A stretch of 64,000 bases of DNA from assembly GCF_000715205.1 (NCBI RefSeq), contig NZ_JOTP01000002.1, positions 62,001-126,000 on the forward strand, read 5' to 3'. The DNA comes from Bacillus zhangzhouensis. Its GTDB lineage: Bacteria; Bacillota; Bacilli; Bacillales; Bacillaceae. The position numbers and the translations under genes were made by a program. Under the pieces are notes generated by a model. It ran no database searches and was not told where the DNA came from. It worked only from the letters and a program-made list of their open reading frames with translations. Positions 29,199 to 39,027 of the stretch are shown one piece after another (the stretch's first letter is position 1; the number at the start of each line of letters is the position of its first letter).

Positions 29199-29660
29199 TT
29201 AATGAACAGGTGCATCTTGAACGCTCTTATCGAGGACAGCACCAGCATGAATGATATTAAATAGACGCTGATCATGCTTAATGATACCAATCACCCATGA
29301 TTGTCCTTCTTTTTCAGCTGAATCAGGAGAAGATTCTACTTCTTCCTGATGGACTGTAATGACATCATTTGCTTCATCAACAACCCAGCCGACTTCAATG
29401 TCACCAACCTGTACAATAATCATTCTAGTTTCATCTGTAATCTCGTTGTCAGTAGATCCAAGTCTAACTCTAAGGTCGATGACAGGTGTCACCACACCAC
29501 GCAGATTAATGACGCCGCATATATAAGGGGCAACGCCAGGAATTCTTGTCGGCTGCTGCCATTTTTCAATGGACTTTACTTCTGATACTGAAATGGCGTA
29601 TTCTTTTTTGTTTACGATAAACACAATCATCTTTTCGCCAGTTTTGATATCTGTACTCAT
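29199..29660 (-). CDS. cheW: Chemotaxis coupling protein CheW
   Basis: Links chemoreceptors to the CheA kinase at the cell pole. 153 residues forming the two SH3-like beta barrels; IPGVAPYICGVINLRGVVTPVIDLR is the family core. It follows cheA by 24 bases. Confidence 0.96.
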   Translation of the reverse strand: MSTDIKTGEKMIVFIVNKKEYAISVSEVKSIEKWQQPTRIPGVAPYICGVINLRGVVTPVIDLRVRLGSTDNEITDETRMIIVQVGDIEVGWVVDEANDVITVHQEEVESSPDSAEKEGQSWVIGIIKHDQRLFNIIHAGAVLDKSVQDAPVH

Positions 29661-29684
29661 TTCAGACCGCTCCTCTATTGTTTT

Positions 29685-31724
29685 TTACTTGATCAGTGCA
29701 TTACAGTCAACGATGAGTGCAACCTGACCGTCACCTAGGATTGTTGCGCCCGATATCGCAAACACGTTTGGTAAATAATCTCCTAGTGATTTCAATACAA
29801 CCTCTTGCTGACCAATGAATGAATCGACCACAAATGCTGTCAGCTTGTCTCCTTTACGAACAACGATGATGTGCAGTTCTTCCTCTAATTCATTCGCATT
29901 TGGTACGTGGAATTGTTTCTTCAGGTACACAACCGGTACGATAAATCCGCGGAAATCAATTACTTCACGATCATGCGTTTGAAGGATGTCGCTTTTCTTA
30001 ATCACAGCCGTTTCAATAATAGAAGAAATCGGAATCGCAAATGTTTCCTCTTCCAGTTTCACAAGAAGAACGGAAATAATTGACAATGTAAGCGGAAGCT
30101 GGATAGAGAACAATGAGCCCTGTCCTTCTGTTGAGTTGATGCTCACAGAACCTCCCAATGATTCCAGCTTGTTTTTCACGACGTCAAGACCTACACCGCG
30201 GCCTGAGATGTCAGATATCTCATCAGCTGTAGAGAATCCTGCTGCAAAGATCAATGAATCAATTTGATGATCTTCAATGGTTTCTGCTTCTCTTTCTGTA
30301 ATAACACCGCGCTCTAGTGCTTTTTCAAGCACCTTTTTACGGTTAATCCCACCACCGTCATCTTCTACTTCAATGAAGACGTGGTTTCCACTATGATAAG
30401 CCTTTAATAGAACGGTTCCTTTTTCTGGCTTGCCTTTTTTCACACGTTCTTCTGGCGATTCAATCCCGTGATCTAGACTGTTTCTGAGTAAGTGTAAGAG
30501 CGGATCTCCAATCTCGTCGATCACTGTTCGATCAAGCTCAGTATCAGCGCCTTCAATGATCAGTTCAATTTTTTTATTGAGCTCTTTCGTCAATTGACGA
30601 ATCATACGCGGGAACCTGTTAAACACAGTTTCTACAGGTACCATTCTCATGTTCAGGATGATCGATTGCAGGTCGCCTGAAATACGTGTCATTCTTTCGA
30701 CCGTATCAGTGAGTTCGTTATTTTCAAGCTCTTTGGCAATCTGTTCTAAACGTCCTCTATCAATAACCAGTTCTTCAAATAGATTCATAAGAGAATCCAG
30801 ACGATCAATGTTGACACGAATCGTTTTCGTGCCGCCGGCAGCTGCACCGTTATTGCCATTTGCTTTTGGCGCATCGTTTGCTGACGCTTTAGCAGCAGGC
30901 ACGGATACTTCTTCTTTTTTCTGTTCAGGTTTTGCTTCTAGTTTTTCAGCTGGGACAGCTTCTTCAAATGCGGAGCCTTCAGAGATCTCAACATTTTCAA
31001 CCTCTGAGATCGCCATCACGATTTTCTTCACTTCGTCCATCGGCTGTTTAGATAGATAAGAAATACTGAATTCGGATTCGAAATCTTCTGATTCTAAAAG
31101 TTCTGCATTCGGAACCGTTTTGACGACCTCGCCTGCTTCATTGAGTCTTTCAAAAATCATATAGACACGAACTGCTTTTAATAAGCATGCTTCGCTTAAT
31201 GTCACAGTCAGCTCATAGCATTTAAAGCCTTGTTCTCTTGCTTCATCAAGAACTGTTCGTTCAAATTCATTATAGTCTAAGTCGTTAGCGGCAGGAGCTG
31301 ATGCATCAGCTGTCTCAACGCTAGAAGCAGCCTCCGCATGGCTTCCTGTCACGTCTAGCTTTTTACTAATCTCTGTGACATCACGTTTCCCGTCCCCGCC
31401 TTCTGCAATCGATTGAACCATTGCTTCAAGGTGGTCTAGTGCTTCAAACATCGTATCCATTGACTCAGGAGTAACAATCATTTGTTCATTTCTGATGGCA
31501 TCAAACATGTTTTCTAAGTGATGCGTCAGCTGAGCCATATCAGCATAGCCCATCGTTGCACTCATGCCTTTCAATGTATGAGCCGCTCTGAAAATATCAT
31601 TCACCAACTGCAGGTCGGTTGGGTTCTTTTCTAATTCGAGAAGTTTTTCATTACAAGTTTGTAAGTGTTCTCTGCTTTCATCTAAAAAGATATCTAAGTA
31701 TTGGTTTACATCCAACGTGTTCAC
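29685..31724 (-). CDS. cheA: Chemotaxis histidine kinase CheA
   Basis: Autophosphorylates in response to receptors and passes phosphate to CheY and CheB. 679 residues. The P1 Hpt domain has the phosphorylated His49 in RAAHTLKGMSATMGY, and the P2 response-regulator-binding domain spans about 165-250. An Ala/Glu/Lys linker precedes the P3 dimerisation helices, the P4 ATPase (HLLRNSLDHGIE N-box, VEDDGGGIN and GRGVGLDVVKNK G-boxes) and the C-terminal P5 CheW-like domain. Its start overlaps cheB by four bases. Confidence 0.98.
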   Translation of the reverse strand: MNTLDVNQYLDIFLDESREHLQTCNEKLLELEKNPTDLQLVNDIFRAAHTLKGMSATMGYADMAQLTHHLENMFDAIRNEQMIVTPESMDTMFEALDHLEAMVQSIAEGGDGKRDVTEISKKLDVTGSHAEAASSVETADASAPAANDLDYNEFERTVLDEAREQGFKCYELTVTLSEACLLKAVRVYMIFERLNEAGEVVKTVPNAELLESEDFESEFSISYLSKQPMDEVKKIVMAISEVENVEISEGSAFEEAVPAEKLEAKPEQKKEEVSVPAAKASANDAPKANGNNGAAAGGTKTIRVNIDRLDSLMNLFEELVIDRGRLEQIAKELENNELTDTVERMTRISGDLQSIILNMRMVPVETVFNRFPRMIRQLTKELNKKIELIIEGADTELDRTVIDEIGDPLLHLLRNSLDHGIESPEERVKKGKPEKGTVLLKAYHSGNHVFIEVEDDGGGINRKKVLEKALERGVITEREAETIEDHQIDSLIFAAGFSTADEISDISGRGVGLDVVKNKLESLGGSVSINSTEGQGSLFSIQLPLTLSIISVLLVKLEEETFAIPISSIIETAVIKKSDILQTHDREVIDFRGFIVPVVYLKKQFHVPNANELEEELHIIVVRKGDKLTAFVVDSFIGQQEVVLKSLGDYLPNVFAISGATILGDGQVALIVDCNALIK

Positions 31725-32794
31725 GCCCTCTCTTTTTTCATGGAGCTTATAATTGCATGTGCGATGTCATCCACATGCCTTGTTTCATGTGCAAGACCTG
31801 CTTTAATGACTGATTTAGGCATTCCGAAAACAACACATGATTCTTCTTTTTCTGCAATAACTTTTGTATGACCGCTTGCGACCATTTTTTTGACACCTTC
31901 TGTGCCGTCACTACCCATCCCCGTCATAATGACAGCAATTTTCTCGTAACCTTTTATGTTACTGATGGATTCAAATAAATAGTTAACAGAAGGTTTGTGC
32001 CGGCTGTCAGTGTCTTCTGGGGACAGCCTGATCACTAAAGACGCTCCTTGTTCATGAAGTGACATATTCATTCCACCAGGAGCTATGTAAGCCACTCCAT
32101 TTTTAGCGATGTCTCCATCTTGTGCTTCTTTAATCGAAATTTGTGATAGCTGGTCTAACCTCGTAGCAAGTGATGCCGTAAATCCTGCCGGCATATGCTG
32201 CACTATCAAAATCGGCGCCTCTATGTCCTTTGGCAGCTTCGTGACGACTCGTTGAAGCGCCCTTGGCCCTCCCGTAGATGTTCCGATTGAAATAATCTTT
32301 CGAAGTGAGCCGCTTTTTACTTCTTGCAGACGGGGAACAGCCACTGGACTTGGCGGCTTCATGACAGGCTTAGGAGAAACCTGTTTCTCAGTGCGTTTCC
32401 TAGACAGGCCTGCTGCAAGTACCCGCTCTACAATTTGACCTCTTACTTTGTGTAAATCGAGCGAAATACTTCCTGAAGGCTTTGTCACGAAGTCAAAAGC
32501 ACCGAGTTCTAAGCAATGGATGGTTAAGTCCTTCCCTTGCTTTGTCTGGCTTGACACCATAATCACGGCAAGGTCGTGTTCAGCCAGAATTTGTTTTAAT
32601 GCTTCTGTTCCATTTAAAACAGGCATTTCCACATCTAATGTGACAACATCTGGATTCAATTCCTTGATCCGTTTTAAGGCATCTTCCCCATTTCGCGCCG
32701 TTCCGACGACTTCAATTCCTTGCTCGGCACTTAGGAAATCACTAATGAGCTTTCGCATAAAGGCCGAGTCATCTACTACAAGCACTCTAATCAT
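31721..32794 (-). CDS. cheB: Chemotaxis response regulator and methylesterase CheB
   Basis: Removes methyl groups from, and deamidates, chemoreceptors once phosphorylated by CheA. 357 residues: receiver domain with Asp54 in VVTLDVEMP, a linker rich in Lys and Pro (about 130-160), and the methylesterase domain with the catalytic Ser in GTSTGGPRAL, His in VQHMPAGFT and Asp in TGMGSDGTEG. Overlaps both neighbours by four bases. Confidence 0.97.
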   Translation of the reverse strand: MIRVLVVDDSAFMRKLISDFLSAEQGIEVVGTARNGEDALKRIKELNPDVVTLDVEMPVLNGTEALKQILAEHDLAVIMVSSQTKQGKDLTIHCLELGAFDFVTKPSGSISLDLHKVRGQIVERVLAAGLSRKRTEKQVSPKPVMKPPSPVAVPRLQEVKSGSLRKIISIGTSTGGPRALQRVVTKLPKDIEAPILIVQHMPAGFTASLATRLDQLSQISIKEAQDGDIAKNGVAYIAPGGMNMSLHEQGASLVIRLSPEDTDSRHKPSVNYLFESISNIKGYEKIAVIMTGMGSDGTEGVKKMVASGHTKVIAEKEESCVVFGMPKSVIKAGLAHETRHVDDIAHAIISSMKKERA

Positions 32795-33696
32795 GAGTCC
32801 ACCTTCCTCCTTCTAAAAAAAGAGGACAACTTATCTATAAACGTATGCTGCTCTCTCCGTGCCTCTCTTATCTGCTGATGATACAGTGTTTCTGCCAGCA
32901 TTTTAATTGTTTTACTCAGCCTTGAATGAGGCTGCTTGATATAAAACGGAATTTGTTCCGCTACTGCTTTAGGAACCGCAGGATCATCAGGCACAGCACC
33001 AGCAAACACAAGCTTTCTGTGTAGAAATGATGTAACCACTCCTGCTAATTTCCGGTAGGTTTCAGAACCTTCTGACGGGGTTTTACACCGGTTAACAATG
33101 ATTTGCACTGACTGCTCAAACTGATGAATGGCTAAGTGTTTAATCGCGCTGTAGGCATCCATGATGGATGTTGGTTCTGGTGTTGTCACGACCACTACTT
33201 CTCCTGCCGATAAGACAAAAGGCAGTTGATCTTTTGACAAGCCTGCACCCATATCAAAGAATATACAATCGAAATCACGCATCATTCTCTCCATCTCCTC
33301 CAGAAAGAATGACCATTGGTCTTTATCTAAAGAAAACAGCTGTTCAAGTCCACTTCCGCCAGAAATGTAATAAAGATTGTCAGTTCCTTTTGTCATGGCC
33401 GCTTGGAAAGATTTCTTCCTGACGAGAACATCTAATATAGAGCTAGTCGATGTTTTCCCTAATAAAATATCAATATTCCCCATGCCAAAATCAAGGTCGA
33501 TGACTAACACTCGCTTGCCTGCACTAGCAATAGACAGTGCCATGTTCAGCGTCAAATTCGATTTGCCTACTCCGCCTTTACCGCTCATGACTGCAATGGT
33601 TTTTGCCTGTCCGCTTACGCTAAGAGGGGCCAGTGTTATCGTTTGACTCTGTTGAACAAGTTTTCTTAGACCTTCCGCTTGGTCAGGCTTCATCAT
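32791..33696 (-). CDS. flhG: MinD-like ATPase FlhG
   Basis: ParA/MinD-family ATPase that, with FlhF, sets flagellar number and placement; also called YlxH. 301 residues with the deviant Walker A motif MSGKGGVGKSNLTLNMA near 34, VLVIDLDFGMGNIDILLG and a C-terminal amphipathic Arg-rich tail. The N-terminal DQAEGLRKLVQQ is the FlhF-GTPase-activating helix of the family. Overlaps flhF and cheB. Confidence 0.95.
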   Translation of the reverse strand: MMKPDQAEGLRKLVQQSQTITLAPLSVSGQAKTIAVMSGKGGVGKSNLTLNMALSIASAGKRVLVIDLDFGMGNIDILLGKTSTSSILDVLVRKKSFQAAMTKGTDNLYYISGGSGLEQLFSLDKDQWSFFLEEMERMMRDFDCIFFDMGAGLSKDQLPFVLSAGEVVVVTTPEPTSIMDAYSAIKHLAIHQFEQSVQIIVNRCKTPSEGSETYRKLAGVVTSFLHRKLVFAGAVPDDPAVPKAVAEQIPFYIKQPHSRLSKTIKMLAETLYHQQIREARREQHTFIDKLSSFFRRRKVDS

Positions 33697-34808
33697 TGTA
33701 AGACCATCCTTGTTAATTCAAGAGGAGAGCCCTCAAGAATATCCTCAGGTACATTTTGACCATTTGTTAAAAAGCCGAGCCCAATTTGGGATTCTGCAAT
33801 GATTTGAAAGATCGTTCCCATCGTGTCTGTTTCATCTACTTTTGTAAAAATGAATTGATGAATTGGAACATGTTCAAAACGTTTGACCATGGCGTTCATG
33901 TCCTGATACTTCGACGTCGCACTCATGACGAGGAAACTTTGAATGCTTTTATCAAAAGGAATAATATCTGTCAGCTCTTTGATATACGCTTCTTCTTTAA
34001 AGTTACGGCCTGCTGTGTCTATGAAAATATGATCATAATCTTTAAAGGTCTGCTGCGCTTTCACAAAATCCTCTCTTGAATAGCAAACCTCAAGCGGCGC
34101 ATTCAGCAGTTCAGCATATGTTTTCAGTTGTTCGATCGCTGCAATTCGGTACGTATCCGTTGTAATAAAAGCGATGTTCTTTTGCTGTTGAATAGCCGTT
34201 TTGGCAGCCAGCTTTGCAATCGTTGTCGTTTTACCAGCGCCCGTTGAACCAAACAGCACAATATATTTCGAACGAATCATCGGCTCATCAGAGGTGTGAG
34301 CTGGCAGCATCTCTGTGAGCAGTTTTTCAAGTTCTTTTTTAATTTGATCTTCCTTGACAGCACCCTTCGTTAAAAGACCCTTTAAGCACTCATCTCGTAT
34401 CGCATCATCAAGACCTTGATCCTTTAGCTTTCGATCGACTGCCATAAGAGAATCAGGTAAAATCCCAGCATGCCGCTCGTTTCTTGCATATTCTAAAGGC
34501 TGAGAATGAGGGGGAACTGCTTTGACTGCCTCAGGAGCAAAGGATGGCTCTTCGGGCTGCTTTTGAACCGGCTCCTTTTTCGGTAACACCGGGATAGGAG
34601 CCGGTGGGTTTAGGCCTTTACCAGCTCTTTCTTCAAAATCTTGATCCAGCACCGCAATCACTTCGACCATTTGTTGTTTTTTTAATCCGAACAGCTTTCG
34701 TTTGACAACGGTTTTCGAATTTAAAATGACGGCATCTTTCCCAAGCTGCTGCCTAATTTGAATCGTTGCCTCCTGCATAGAATTCGCTGTGATTTTTTTC
34801 ATTTTCAT
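33693..34808 (-). CDS. flhF: SRP-type GTPase FlhF
   Basis: Signal-recognition-particle-like GTPase that marks the site of new flagella. 371 residues: a basic N-terminal B region (MKMKKITANSMQEATIQIRQQLG), a Pro-rich linker (about 68-110), and N and G domains with GSTGAGKTTTIAKLAA, DTYRIAAIEQL, DTAGRN and the late TKVDETDTMG. Start and stop overlap flhA and flhG. Confidence 0.96.
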   Translation of the reverse strand: MKMKKITANSMQEATIQIRQQLGKDAVILNSKTVVKRKLFGLKKQQMVEVIAVLDQDFEERAGKGLNPPAPIPVLPKKEPVQKQPEEPSFAPEAVKAVPPHSQPLEYARNERHAGILPDSLMAVDRKLKDQGLDDAIRDECLKGLLTKGAVKEDQIKKELEKLLTEMLPAHTSDEPMIRSKYIVLFGSTGAGKTTTIAKLAAKTAIQQQKNIAFITTDTYRIAAIEQLKTYAELLNAPLEVCYSREDFVKAQQTFKDYDHIFIDTAGRNFKEEAYIKELTDIIPFDKSIQSFLVMSATSKYQDMNAMVKRFEHVPIHQFIFTKVDETDTMGTIFQIIAESQIGLGFLTNGQNVPEDILEGSPLELTRMVLQ

Positions 34809-36841
34809 TAGATATCCACCACTCCGATGCTCTGTACTTCCACATTTGCTTCTAGTTCGTTATATGATAGTACCGGTAATTCTGGAAAATATCTTTCTAA
34901 CAACTGCTTGACGTACATTCTTATAGGAGGTGAGCATAATAGAACCGGCGTTTCCTGACGAAGCGAAAGCTGTTCAATTTCTCTAGCCACTGATTGAATC
35001 ACACTTTCAGAGGACTCTGGATCTAATGATAAGTAGTTACCGTGCTCTGTCTGCTGTACGCTGTCAGCAATCACCTTTTCAACTCGGCCTGAGCATGTCA
35101 CGACTTTCAATGATTCATTCTCTCTTGCATACTGTGCAGTAATCTGTCTTGCCAGTGCCTGTCTGACATACTCCGTTAACAAATCTGTATCAGTCGTTAA
35201 TTTTCCATAGTCTGCAAGCGTCTCAAAAATGGTCACAAGGTTTCGAATAGAGACCTTTTCTTTCAACAGCTTTGCCAGTACCTTTTGGATATCACCGACT
35301 GCTAGCGGATTTGGTGTCACCTCATCCACTAAGACAGGATAACTTTCTTTAAGATGATCGATTAATTGCTTCGTTTCTTGGCGTCCGAGCAGTTCGTGTG
35401 TGTTTTGTCTAATCTTCTCTGTGATGTGAGTAGATACAACAGATGCCGGATCCACAACCGTATAGCCAAGCATTTCAGCCTGGTCTTTTTCTGCTTCTGA
35501 TATCCATTTAGCCGGCAAGCCAAAGGATGGTTCGATCGTTTCAATTCCTTCAATCGGATCATCATCAGGCGTAGGGGACATCGCTAAGTAGTGATCAAGC
35601 AGCAGCTCACCTTTTGCCACTTCGTTCCCTTTAATTTTCAGCCGGTATTCATTTGGGTTAAGTGCAATGTTGTCTCGAATTCGGACAACTGGAATGACAA
35701 GGCCTAGCTCGAGGGCAAGCTGCCTTCGGATCATCACAATTCGATCTAGCAGGTCACCGCCCTGATTTGCATCAGCGAGCGGAATCAGACCATAGCCGAA
35801 TTCAAATTCAATGGCATCCATTTGCAGAAGATGAATGACGCTTTCTGGACTTTTCATCTCTTCTACCTCAGCCTGTTCCTCCAGCACCTCTTCAATTTCT
35901 TCTTGATCCTGTTTGTTTTTCGACATCATGTATGCCCCGAGTGCAAGTAAACCTGCGATTGGTCCTGTCAAAAGTATGCCAATAGGAGTAAACAAACCAA
36001 GAAGGAAGATCGTGCCTGCTGTGACGTAAAGCATAGCTGGGAATGCAAAGAGCTGACTAGTAATGTCAGAACCAAGGTTTCCGTTAGAAGCAGCCCTCGT
36101 GACGACAATCCCTGTCGCTGTTGAAATGAGGAGTGCAGGAATTTGTGAAACAATCCCGTCCCCTACCGTTAATAGCGTAAAGTGGGAAGCTGATTCTTGA
36201 ATCGACATTCCTTGCTGAAGCATCCCAATAATGATTCCAAAAATAATATTGATAATGACGATGATAATACCTGCGATGGCATCCCCTTTGACGAACTTAC
36301 TTGCACCATCCATCGCACCATAAAAGTCTGCCTCTCTCGATACTTTTTCACGGCGATTTCTCGCTTCACTTTCAGTCAGCATTCCTGCATTTAAATCTGC
36401 GTCAATACTCATCTGTTTACCTGGCATCGCATCAAGTGTAAATCTTGCAGCAACCTCTGATACACGCTCAGCCCCTTTTGTGATGACAATAAACTGAATG
36501 ATGATCAAGATAAGGAAGACAACCAGACCAACGAGTATATTTCCTCCAACAACAAATGAACCAAACGTTTCTACAACCTTTCCAGCATCTCCTGTTGATA
36601 GGATAGAACGTGTTGTAGAGATGTTAAGCCCTAAGCGAAACAGCGTTAAGAGCAAAAGCAATGATGGAAAAATCGAAAATTGAAGTGGTTCTTGCATGTT
36701 CATTGTGGTGAGAAGCACGATAAGCGCAAGAGAAATATTAATAATGATTAAAATACTTAATAGAATGGGCGGAAACGGTATGACCAGCATCGCCACAATT
36801 AAAATAACACTGAATAAAACAGATAAATCTCTTGCTGACAT
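34808..36841 (-). CDS. flhA: Flagellar type III export gate protein FlhA
   Basis: Forms the nonameric ring of the flagellar export gate, with a membrane part driving proton-coupled export and a cytoplasmic part docking chaperone-substrate complexes. 677 residues: about eight membrane helices in 1-310, the FHIPEP motif region (GNILVGLVVFLILIIIQFIVITKGAERVSEVAARF) and a C-terminal cytoplasmic domain from about 340. It meets flhF at a one-base overlap. Confidence 0.97.
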   Translation of the reverse strand: MSARDLSVLFSVILIVAMLVIPFPPILLSILIIINISLALIVLLTTMNMQEPLQFSIFPSLLLLLTLFRLGLNISTTRSILSTGDAGKVVETFGSFVVGGNILVGLVVFLILIIIQFIVITKGAERVSEVAARFTLDAMPGKQMSIDADLNAGMLTESEARNRREKVSREADFYGAMDGASKFVKGDAIAGIIIVIINIIFGIIIGMLQQGMSIQESASHFTLLTVGDGIVSQIPALLISTATGIVVTRAASNGNLGSDITSQLFAFPAMLYVTAGTIFLLGLFTPIGILLTGPIAGLLALGAYMMSKNKQDQEEIEEVLEEQAEVEEMKSPESVIHLLQMDAIEFEFGYGLIPLADANQGGDLLDRIVMIRRQLALELGLVIPVVRIRDNIALNPNEYRLKIKGNEVAKGELLLDHYLAMSPTPDDDPIEGIETIEPSFGLPAKWISEAEKDQAEMLGYTVVDPASVVSTHITEKIRQNTHELLGRQETKQLIDHLKESYPVLVDEVTPNPLAVGDIQKVLAKLLKEKVSIRNLVTIFETLADYGKLTTDTDLLTEYVRQALARQITAQYARENESLKVVTCSGRVEKVIADSVQQTEHGNYLSLDPESSESVIQSVAREIEQLSLRQETPVLLCSPPIRMYVKQLLERYFPELPVLSYNELEANVEVQSIGVVDI

Positions 36842-36870
36842 GCCTGTTCTCTCCTTTTAAAACCAAAAAT

Positions 36871-37959
36871 TCATAAAATCTTTTGTTTCGTTTTATATAC
36901 GTAAGCTAAAATTTCTGCGATGGCCTTAAAGTATTCTTCTGGCACCGCTTGATTAATATCGACCTGATCATATAGTGCACGAGCTAGCGGCCGGTTTTCT
37001 ACGGTCATGATATCGTGCTCTTTCGCAATCGTTCTAATTTTCATAGCCAAAATATCTGTTCCCTTTGCCACAACAAAGGGCGCATCCATCTTTTCTTCGT
37101 CATATTTCAAGGCAATTGCGTAGTGGGTTGGGTTTGTAATGATGACGTCCGCTTTTGGGACTTCCTGCATCATCCGTCTCATGGCCATTTCCCGCTGGCG
37201 CTGTTTAATCTTTGATTTTATGAGAGGGTCACCCTCTGATTTTTTATACTCATCTTTGATGTCTTGTTTAGACATCCGTAAGTTTTTTTCATAATCAAAT
37301 TTCTGATACATATAATCAAGCCCTGCTAAGACCAGAAGAGCACCTGCTGCATATAGACCCATAATCAAGGTCATATTTGCGACGAAATGCAGGGTTTCCT
37401 CCGCTGTTAATAGAGGGAGCCGCAGGATTTCGTCAAAGTGCATCCAAAGTGCAATAAATGTCGCAAAACCAATAAAACCAATTTTCAGAATGGATTTTAA
37501 TAGCTCTACGAGGGCTCGAATACTGTATATTCGTTTAAACCCTTTGATTGGATCGAGCTTTTCTAATTTCGGTTTGATTACTTCTGGCGAAAAGAGAAAT
37601 CCGACTTGTAAATAGTTACTGAGGATACCCGCCAGCATACCAACACCAAGAATCGGCATGAGGAGGAGTCCTGTTTCTTGAAGCAATTCCAAGAATAGTT
37701 GATGAATATTAGATGTGCTAACCTTCATTAGCATTGTTGTTGAATAAAAACGTTCAATGAGCGCAATAATACGCTCTTTCATAAAAGGCCCAATAAAAAA
37801 GAATGATAAAAAGATTAGTAGAAATGAGATGGCTGTATTGACGTCGGTACTTTTGGCAACCTGCCCTTTTTTACGCGAATCCCGTCTTTTTTTCGGTGTA
37901 GCTTTTTCTGTTTTTTCACCTGCGAAAAATTGTAAGTCTAGTCTAAGCTTTGTCATCAT
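36871..37959 (-). CDS. flhB: Flagellar export switch protein FlhB
   Basis: Membrane component that switches export from rod/hook to filament substrates. 362 residues: an N-terminal LDLQFFAGEKTEKATPKKRRDSRKKGQV segment, four membrane helices, and a cytoplasmic domain with the self-cleaving NPTH motif in DVIITNPTHYAIALKYDE. The start codon overlaps the fliR stop. Two adjacent ATGs are present and either could be used. Confidence 0.96.
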   Translation of the reverse strand: MMTKLRLDLQFFAGEKTEKATPKKRRDSRKKGQVAKSTDVNTAISFLLIFLSFFFIGPFMKERIIALIERFYSTTMLMKVSTSNIHQLFLELLQETGLLLMPILGVGMLAGILSNYLQVGFLFSPEVIKPKLEKLDPIKGFKRIYSIRALVELLKSILKIGFIGFATFIALWMHFDEILRLPLLTAEETLHFVANMTLIMGLYAAGALLVLAGLDYMYQKFDYEKNLRMSKQDIKDEYKKSEGDPLIKSKIKQRQREMAMRRMMQEVPKADVIITNPTHYAIALKYDEEKMDAPFVVAKGTDILAMKIRTIAKEHDIMTVENRPLARALYDQVDINQAVPEEYFKAIAEILAYVYKTKQKIL

Positions 37960-38735
37960 GACGATCCACCGACCAATGCTAAGAAATTCCTCATGGTGAG
38001 CACAATCGTTTCAAATGTATTTTGGACGACTCCGAAGATTACGCCCATACAGATGATGATCATAATAAAACTCACACCCATTTTAATAGGAAGTCCGACA
38101 ACGAATACGTTCATTTGTGGAACCGTACGTGCTACAATCCCTAATGCCAAATCGACTAAAAACAAACTTGCCACAACAGGTGCCGAGATTTGAAAGGCAA
38201 TGATGAACATTTCGTTGAAGCTCTTTGCGATAAAGTAAGCAAAGGATTCACTGCCAAAATTCAGCGCGTACTGATCAACTGCAATATATTGAAAGCTGTA
38301 ATATATCCCATCAAGCAGCAGGTGATGTGCATTCGTCGCAAGCATCAATAGCAGTGTGACCGTATAAAAAAACTGCCCCATCAGCGGCGTTTGCGCCCCT
38401 GTTTGCGGATCAATAATATTGGCGATCGCAAAACCCATTTGAAAGTCAATGAACGAGCCGGCAATTTGAACAGCGGACACCATGATATATGCAATCAGCC
38501 CAAGAAGAAGTCCGACCATTGCTTCTTTCACCGCAAGCATCATATAAAGACCGTCTATGTCGAGCGCTGGCGGTTCTTTAATCGTGCTAAAACTGATGAC
38601 AGCTAAAAACAGTGAGAAGCCAACTCTGTGTACAGCAGGTATCGCTCTATGCGCTAAAAGCGGTACTGTCACAAAAAACGCGGTGATCCGAATAAAAACG
38701 AGAAGAAAAGCAGGGAATAATTCTATGATTGACAT
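37956..38735 (-). CDS. fliR: Flagellar export gate protein FliR
   Basis: Integral membrane subunit of the FliPQR export gate. 259 residues with about six hydrophobic helices and the family segments FFVTVPLLAHRAIPAV, FQMGFAIANIIDPQTGAQTPLMGQF and PQMNVFVVGLPIKMG. It follows fliQ by six bases. Confidence 0.96.
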   Translation of the reverse strand: MSIIELFPAFLLVFIRITAFFVTVPLLAHRAIPAVHRVGFSLFLAVISFSTIKEPPALDIDGLYMMLAVKEAMVGLLLGLIAYIMVSAVQIAGSFIDFQMGFAIANIIDPQTGAQTPLMGQFFYTVTLLLMLATNAHHLLLDGIYYSFQYIAVDQYALNFGSESFAYFIAKSFNEMFIIAFQISAPVVASLFLVDLALGIVARTVPQMNVFVVGLPIKMGVSFIMIIICMGVIFGVVQNTFETIVLTMRNFLALVGGSS

Positions 38736-38741
38736 CGCTGT

Positions 38742-39011
38742 TTAACCTGCAAATCGATCTAAATTCGAGAACAGCTCTGTCGTAAAGGACACAATTGTTG
38801 AAAGCATCCACGGACCAAACACAACAAGCCCAATGAGCACTGCAACAATCTTAGGAATGAACGCAAGCGTTTGTTCTTGAATTTGGGTTGTCGCCTGAAA
38901 CACACTGACAATCAGTCCCACAATTAGTGCGAGCGCTAGAAGCGGCCCGCTGACAAGCAATACAACATACACTGATCTTTCAGCCATCGTAATGACAAAT
39001 TCTGAACTCAT
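38742..39011 (-). CDS. fliQ: Flagellar export gate protein FliQ
   Basis: 89-residue two-helix membrane protein of the FliPQR core. The sequence MSSEFVITMAERSVYVVLLVSGP to IVSVFQATTQIQEQTLAFIPKI is characteristic. It lies 16 bases after fliP. Confidence 0.96.
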   Translation of the reverse strand: MSSEFVITMAERSVYVVLLVSGPLLALALIVGLIVSVFQATTQIQEQTLAFIPKIVAVLIGLVVFGPWMLSTIVSFTTELFSNLDRFAG

Positions 39012-39027
39012 GTTTTAAGCACCTACT

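Noticed and set aside
30649-31059. 136-codon plus-strand frame opposite cheA
   Set aside because: Antisense to the CheA linker and P3 region; composition reflects the complement of Glu/Ala-rich sequence.
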